Of a stretch of DNA of 64,000 bases, positions 61,287 through 64,000 are shown one piece after another. Both the position numbers and the translations under genes were made by a program. Below the pieces are notes generated by a model, which worked only from the letters and a program-made list of their open reading frames with translations, did not search any database and was not told where the DNA came from. The stretch comes from Stenotrophomonas maltophilia (GTDB lineage Bacteria; Pseudomonadota; Gammaproteobacteria; Xanthomonadales; Xanthomonadaceae): positions 4,372,501 to 4,436,500 of the forward strand of contig NZ_CP029773.1 in assembly GCF_003205835.1 (NCBI RefSeq), written 5' to 3'. Every line of letters begins with the position of its first letter. Position 1 is the stretch's first letter.

Positions 61287-64000
61287 ATGCTCCCCAGCCT
61301 GCCCCTGCTGCTGGCCCTGCCGTTCCTGATGGCAGCGGCTGTTGCGGCCTTCCCCCGTAGTTCGCGCTCGACTGCTGCCTGGCTGGCGGCGCTGGCGCCG
61401 TTGGGCGGGCTGGCCATCCTCGGCTGGCTGACCCCGTCGGTGCTCGACGGCCAGGTGGTGCGGACGATGGTCCCTTGGCTGCCGCAGATCGGCTTGGACT
61501 TCACCCTGCGCCTGGACGGGCTGGCCTGGATGTTCGCCGGGCTGGTGCTCGGCATCGGCGCGCTGGTGGTGCTGTATGCGCGCTACTACCTGAGCCAGCA
61601 GGACAACGCCCACCGCTTCTACTGCTACCTGCTGCTGTTCATGGGCGCCATGCTGGGCATGGTGCTGTCGGGCAACCTGCTGTTGCTGATGATCTTCTGG
61701 GAAATGACCAGCATCAGCTCGTTCCTGCTGATCGGCTTCTGGTCGCACCGCCAGGACGCCCGCGAGGGCGCACGCATGGCGCTGGTGATCACCGGTGGCG
61801 GTGGCCTGGCCCTGCTCGGTGGCGTGCTGCTGATCGGCCGCATCGTCGGCAGCTTCGACCTGGACGTGGTGCTGGCCGCCGGCGAGCAGATCCGCGCCAG
61901 CGCGCTGTACCCCTACGCCCTGTTCCTGGTGCTGGCCGGCATCTTCACCAAGAGCGCGCAGTTCCCGTTCCACTTCTGGCTGCCGCACGCGATGGCGGCG
62001 CCCACGCCGGTCTCGGCCTACCTGCATTCGGCCACCATGGTGAAGGCCGGCGTATTCCTGCTGGCGCGCCTGCACCCGGCGCTGGCCGGCAGCGACCTGT
62101 TCTTCTACACGGTCAGTGGCATCGGCGCGCTGACCCTGCTGATCGGTGCCTGGAATGCGATCTTCCAGCACGACCTGAAAGGCCTGCTGGCGTACTCGAC
62201 CATTTCCCACCTTGGCCTGATCACCCTGCTGTTCGGCCTGTCCACGCCGATGGCGGTGGTGGCCGGCGTGTTCCACATCCTCAACCACGCCACCTTCAAG
62301 GCCTCGCTGTTCATGGCCGCCGGCATCATCGACCACGAAACCGGCACCCGTGACATGCGCAAGCTGGGCGGCCTGCGCAGGCTGATGCCGTTCACCAGCG
62401 CGCTGGCGATCATCGCCTCGCTGGCGATGGCCGGCATCCCGCTGCTCAACGGCTTCCTGTCCAAGGAAATGCTGTTCGCCGAAGCGCTGACCGCCGGCGG
62501 CGGCCCGGGCGCGATGCGCACGGCGGTGTCGATCGCGGCGCTGCTGGCCGGTGTGTTCGGCGTGGCCTACAGCCTGCGCTTCGTGCACGACACCTTCTTC
62601 GGCCCCGGCCCGCACGACCTCGACCGCGTGCCGCATGAGCCGCCGCGCTGGATGAAGGTGCCGGTGGAACTGCTGGTGGTGATCTGCGTGGCGGTGGGCA
62701 TCGCCCCGGCACTGACCGTGGCGCCGGTGCTGCATGCCGCCGCGGCCTCGATCCTCGGCAATGCCATGCCCGAGTACAGCCTGGCGGTATGGCACGGTTT
62801 CAACCTGCCGCTGGCAATGAGTGCGATCGGCGTGGTCGGTGGCGTGGCGCTGTACTTCGGCCTGCGCAGGCTGATCAATCTGCATGGCGTGGAAACCCGC
62901 ACCACCGGCCGCAACGTGTTCCATGCGCAGCTGGATGCGCTTTCCGCGCTGGCCATGCGCCTGACCAACGGCATCGCCAACGGCAGCCTGCAGCGCATGC
63001 TGCTGGGCCTGGTGCTGGTGGCGATCGTGGTCGCCGCCGCGCCATTCGTGGCCAATCCGGCCTCGCCGGACTGGACCGCGCCGCAGCCGATCCCGCTGCT
63101 GGGCTGGGCGCTGTGGCTGGTGATGATGGCCTGTGCGGTCGCCACCCTTCGCGTCTACAAGCAGCGCCTGCTGGCGGTGCTGCTGGTCGGCGGCGTCGGC
63201 CTGATGGTGGCGCTGACCTTCGTGTTCCTGTCCGCGCCCGACCTCGCCCTGACCCAGCTGCTGGTGGAGATGGTGACCCTGGTGCTGATGCTGCTGGGCA
63301 TGAACTACCTGCCCGCGCAGTCCGGGCCGGAGCGGCCACGCTGGCGCAAGCGCCGCGATGCGGTGATCGCGATCATCGCCGGTGCCGGCCTTGGCGCGCT
63401 GGCGTACTCCGCGATGACCCTGCCGCCGAACACCATGGCCGGCGAGCTGCTGGGCCGGGCACTGCCCGAGGCCTACGGCCAGAACGTGGTCAACGTGATC
63501 CTGGTCGACTTCCGCGGCTTCGATACCTTCGGCGAGATCACCGTGTTCGGCATCGCCGCGCTGGTGGTGCACGCGCTGCTGCGGCGCACCCGCATGGCGC
63601 CGGAGCAGATCATGCCCGGCCCGCCGATCAAGCTGCCGGTGCCGGCCGACCTGGCGCAGATCATGTTCCCGCTGACCCTGACCGTATCGATCTTCCTGTT
63701 CCTGCGCGGCCACAACGCGCCGGGCGGTGGCTTCATCGCCGGCCTGGTGCTGGCGGTGCCGCTGCTGATCCAGTACGTGATCCAGGGCACCGCGTCGGTG
63801 GAATCGCGCTTCGGCTTCGACTACATCCGCTGCATCGGCACGGGCCTGTTGATCGCCCTGCTCAGCGGCAGCGCGTCGATGCTGTTCGGCGTGCCGTTCC
63901 TGACCAGCGGCCACCTCGACCTGCACCTGCCGCTGATCGGTGACGTGCCACTGGCCAGCGCCATCGGCTTCGACATCGGCGTGTACCTGGTGGTGTTCGG
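61287..64000 (+). CDS. mrpA: Na+/H+ antiporter subunits A and B fused (MrpA/PhaAB), 3' end off the window
   Basis: The frame is open from ATG 61287 to the window end, over 904 residues. The MrpA part resembles respiratory complex I NuoL/NuoM: NLLLLMIFWEMTSISSFLLIGFW, LAGIFTKSAQFPFHFWLPHAMAAPTPVSAYLHSATMVKAGVF and the Lys/Glu proton-path residues therein. After residue ~790 the MrpB-like domain begins (MFPLTLTVSIFLFLRGHNAPGGGFIAGL). The AB fusion is the group 2 (Pha) arrangement of Mrp systems, so subunits C to G should follow downstream. The operon exports Na+ or K+ in exchange for protons. Confidence 0.93.
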   Translation, partial: MLPSLPLLLALPFLMAAAVAAFPRSSRSTAAWLAALAPLGGLAILGWLTPSVLDGQVVRTMVPWLPQIGLDFTLRLDGLAWMFAGLVLGIGALVVLYARYYLSQQDNAHRFYCYLLLFMGAMLGMVLSGNLLLLMIFWEMTSISSFLLIGFWSHRQDAREGARMALVITGGGGLALLGGVLLIGRIVGSFDLDVVLAAGEQIRASALYPYALFLVLAGIFTKSAQFPFHFWLPHAMAAPTPVSAYLHSATMVKAGVFLLARLHPALAGSDLFFYTVSGIGALTLLIGAWNAIFQHDLKGLLAYSTISHLGLITLLFGLSTPMAVVAGVFHILNHATFKASLFMAAGIIDHETGTRDMRKLGGLRRLMPFTSALAIIASLAMAGIPLLNGFLSKEMLFAEALTAGGGPGAMRTAVSIAALLAGVFGVAYSLRFVHDTFFGPGPHDLDRVPHEPPRWMKVPVELLVVICVAVGIAPALTVAPVLHAAAASILGNAMPEYSLAVWHGFNLPLAMSAIGVVGGVALYFGLRRLINLHGVETRTTGRNVFHAQLDALSALAMRLTNGIANGSLQRMLLGLVLVAIVVAAAPFVANPASPDWTAPQPIPLLGWALWLVMMACAVATLRVYKQRLLAVLLVGGVGLMVALTFVFLSAPDLALTQLLVEMVTLVLMLLGMNYLPAQSGPERPRWRKRRDAVIAIIAGAGLGALAYSAMTLPPNTMAGELLGRALPEAYGQNVVNVILVDFRGFDTFGEITVFGIAALVVHALLRRTRMAPEQIMPGPPIKLPVPADLAQIMFPLTLTVSIFLFLRGHNAPGGGFIAGLVLAVPLLIQYVIQGTASVESRFGFDYIRCIGTGLLIALLSGSASMLFGVPFLTSGHLDLHLPLIGDVPLASAIGFDIGVYLVVF

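Noticed and set aside
61272..63926. 884-residue minus-strand open frame opposite mrpA
   Set aside because: Gln/His/Arg-rich antisense shadow of the Mrp antiporter subunit; the plus strand has conserved transporter motifs.

Overview
The window is a chromosomal segment of a high-GC gammaproteobacterium, almost certainly Stenotrophomonas (S. maltophilia complex). The evidence is the Xanthomonadaceae-type Clp regulator, the rhlB/trxA/rho neighbourhood, a two-transporter RND efflux operon matching smeIJK, and many GTAG-headed short palindromes of the SMAG/REP type in the gaps between genes. Most genes are core housekeeping. The less ordinary material is in small unannotated operons, leader regions and intergenic repeats.

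Layout, left to right. 1-7.2 kb: a partial methyltransferase, rhlB, trxA, rho with a long low-complexity N-terminus, and a Cache-type diguanylate cyclase. 7.2-17.1 kb, all on the minus strand: a TonB-domain protein, aceK, a four-gene Roadblock/Ras-like GTPase operon with overlapping reading frames, monomeric isocitrate dehydrogenase, a lipoprotein, a LysM protein and queF. 17.2-20 kb: an AT-richer orphan gene that may be an immunity protein, a composite repeat element and an exported M20 peptidase. 20.2-34.4 kb, all on the plus strand: smeIJK, a YccS/FUSC protein, an SDR, an LplT-PlsC-like fusion, and two dispanins next to a DUF2752 protein. 34.4-35 kb: two inverted copies of a structured repeat. 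35-38.7 kb: ampE, nudC, erpA, a bactofilin and a membrane coiled-coil protein. 38.9-43.6 kb: a DUF4126 protein, then a receiver/degenerate GGDEF-EAL protein that is almost fused to a hybrid histidine kinase. 43.6-46.7 kb: bfr, bfd, rppH, tRNA-Met, tRNA-Gln, rpsI and rplM. 46.8-50.5 kb: coq7, an SMR exporter, speD, clp and a TSUP permease. 50.6-56.3 kb: a trp operon read trpE-SIMPL-trpG-trpD-trpC-HAD, with a Trp-codon-rich leader. 56.3-64 kb: a YegS-like kinase, a GNAT, rpe, a J-domain membrane protein, purC, a DUF962 protein, and the start of an Mrp/Pha Na+/H+ antiporter AB gene preceded by a structured leader.

Several genes work together. Bfr stores iron and Bfd mobilises it, behind a putative Fur-controlled promoter. 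Three proteins connect to cyclic di-GMP: an apparently active cyclase, a catalytically dead GGDEF-EAL receptor paired with a phosphorelay kinase, and Clp, whose Xanthomonas orthologue is a c-di-GMP-sensitive regulator. The most interesting leads are (1) the GTPase/Roadblock operon, which resembles a Streptomyces conservon without its kinase; (2) a multi-module intergenic repeat whose long hairpin arms change in a compensatory way between copies; (3) a SMAG dimer that forms the coding linker between the REC and HPt domains of the hybrid kinase; and (4) candidate RNA-based control upstream of trpE, the SMR exporter and the Mrp antiporter.
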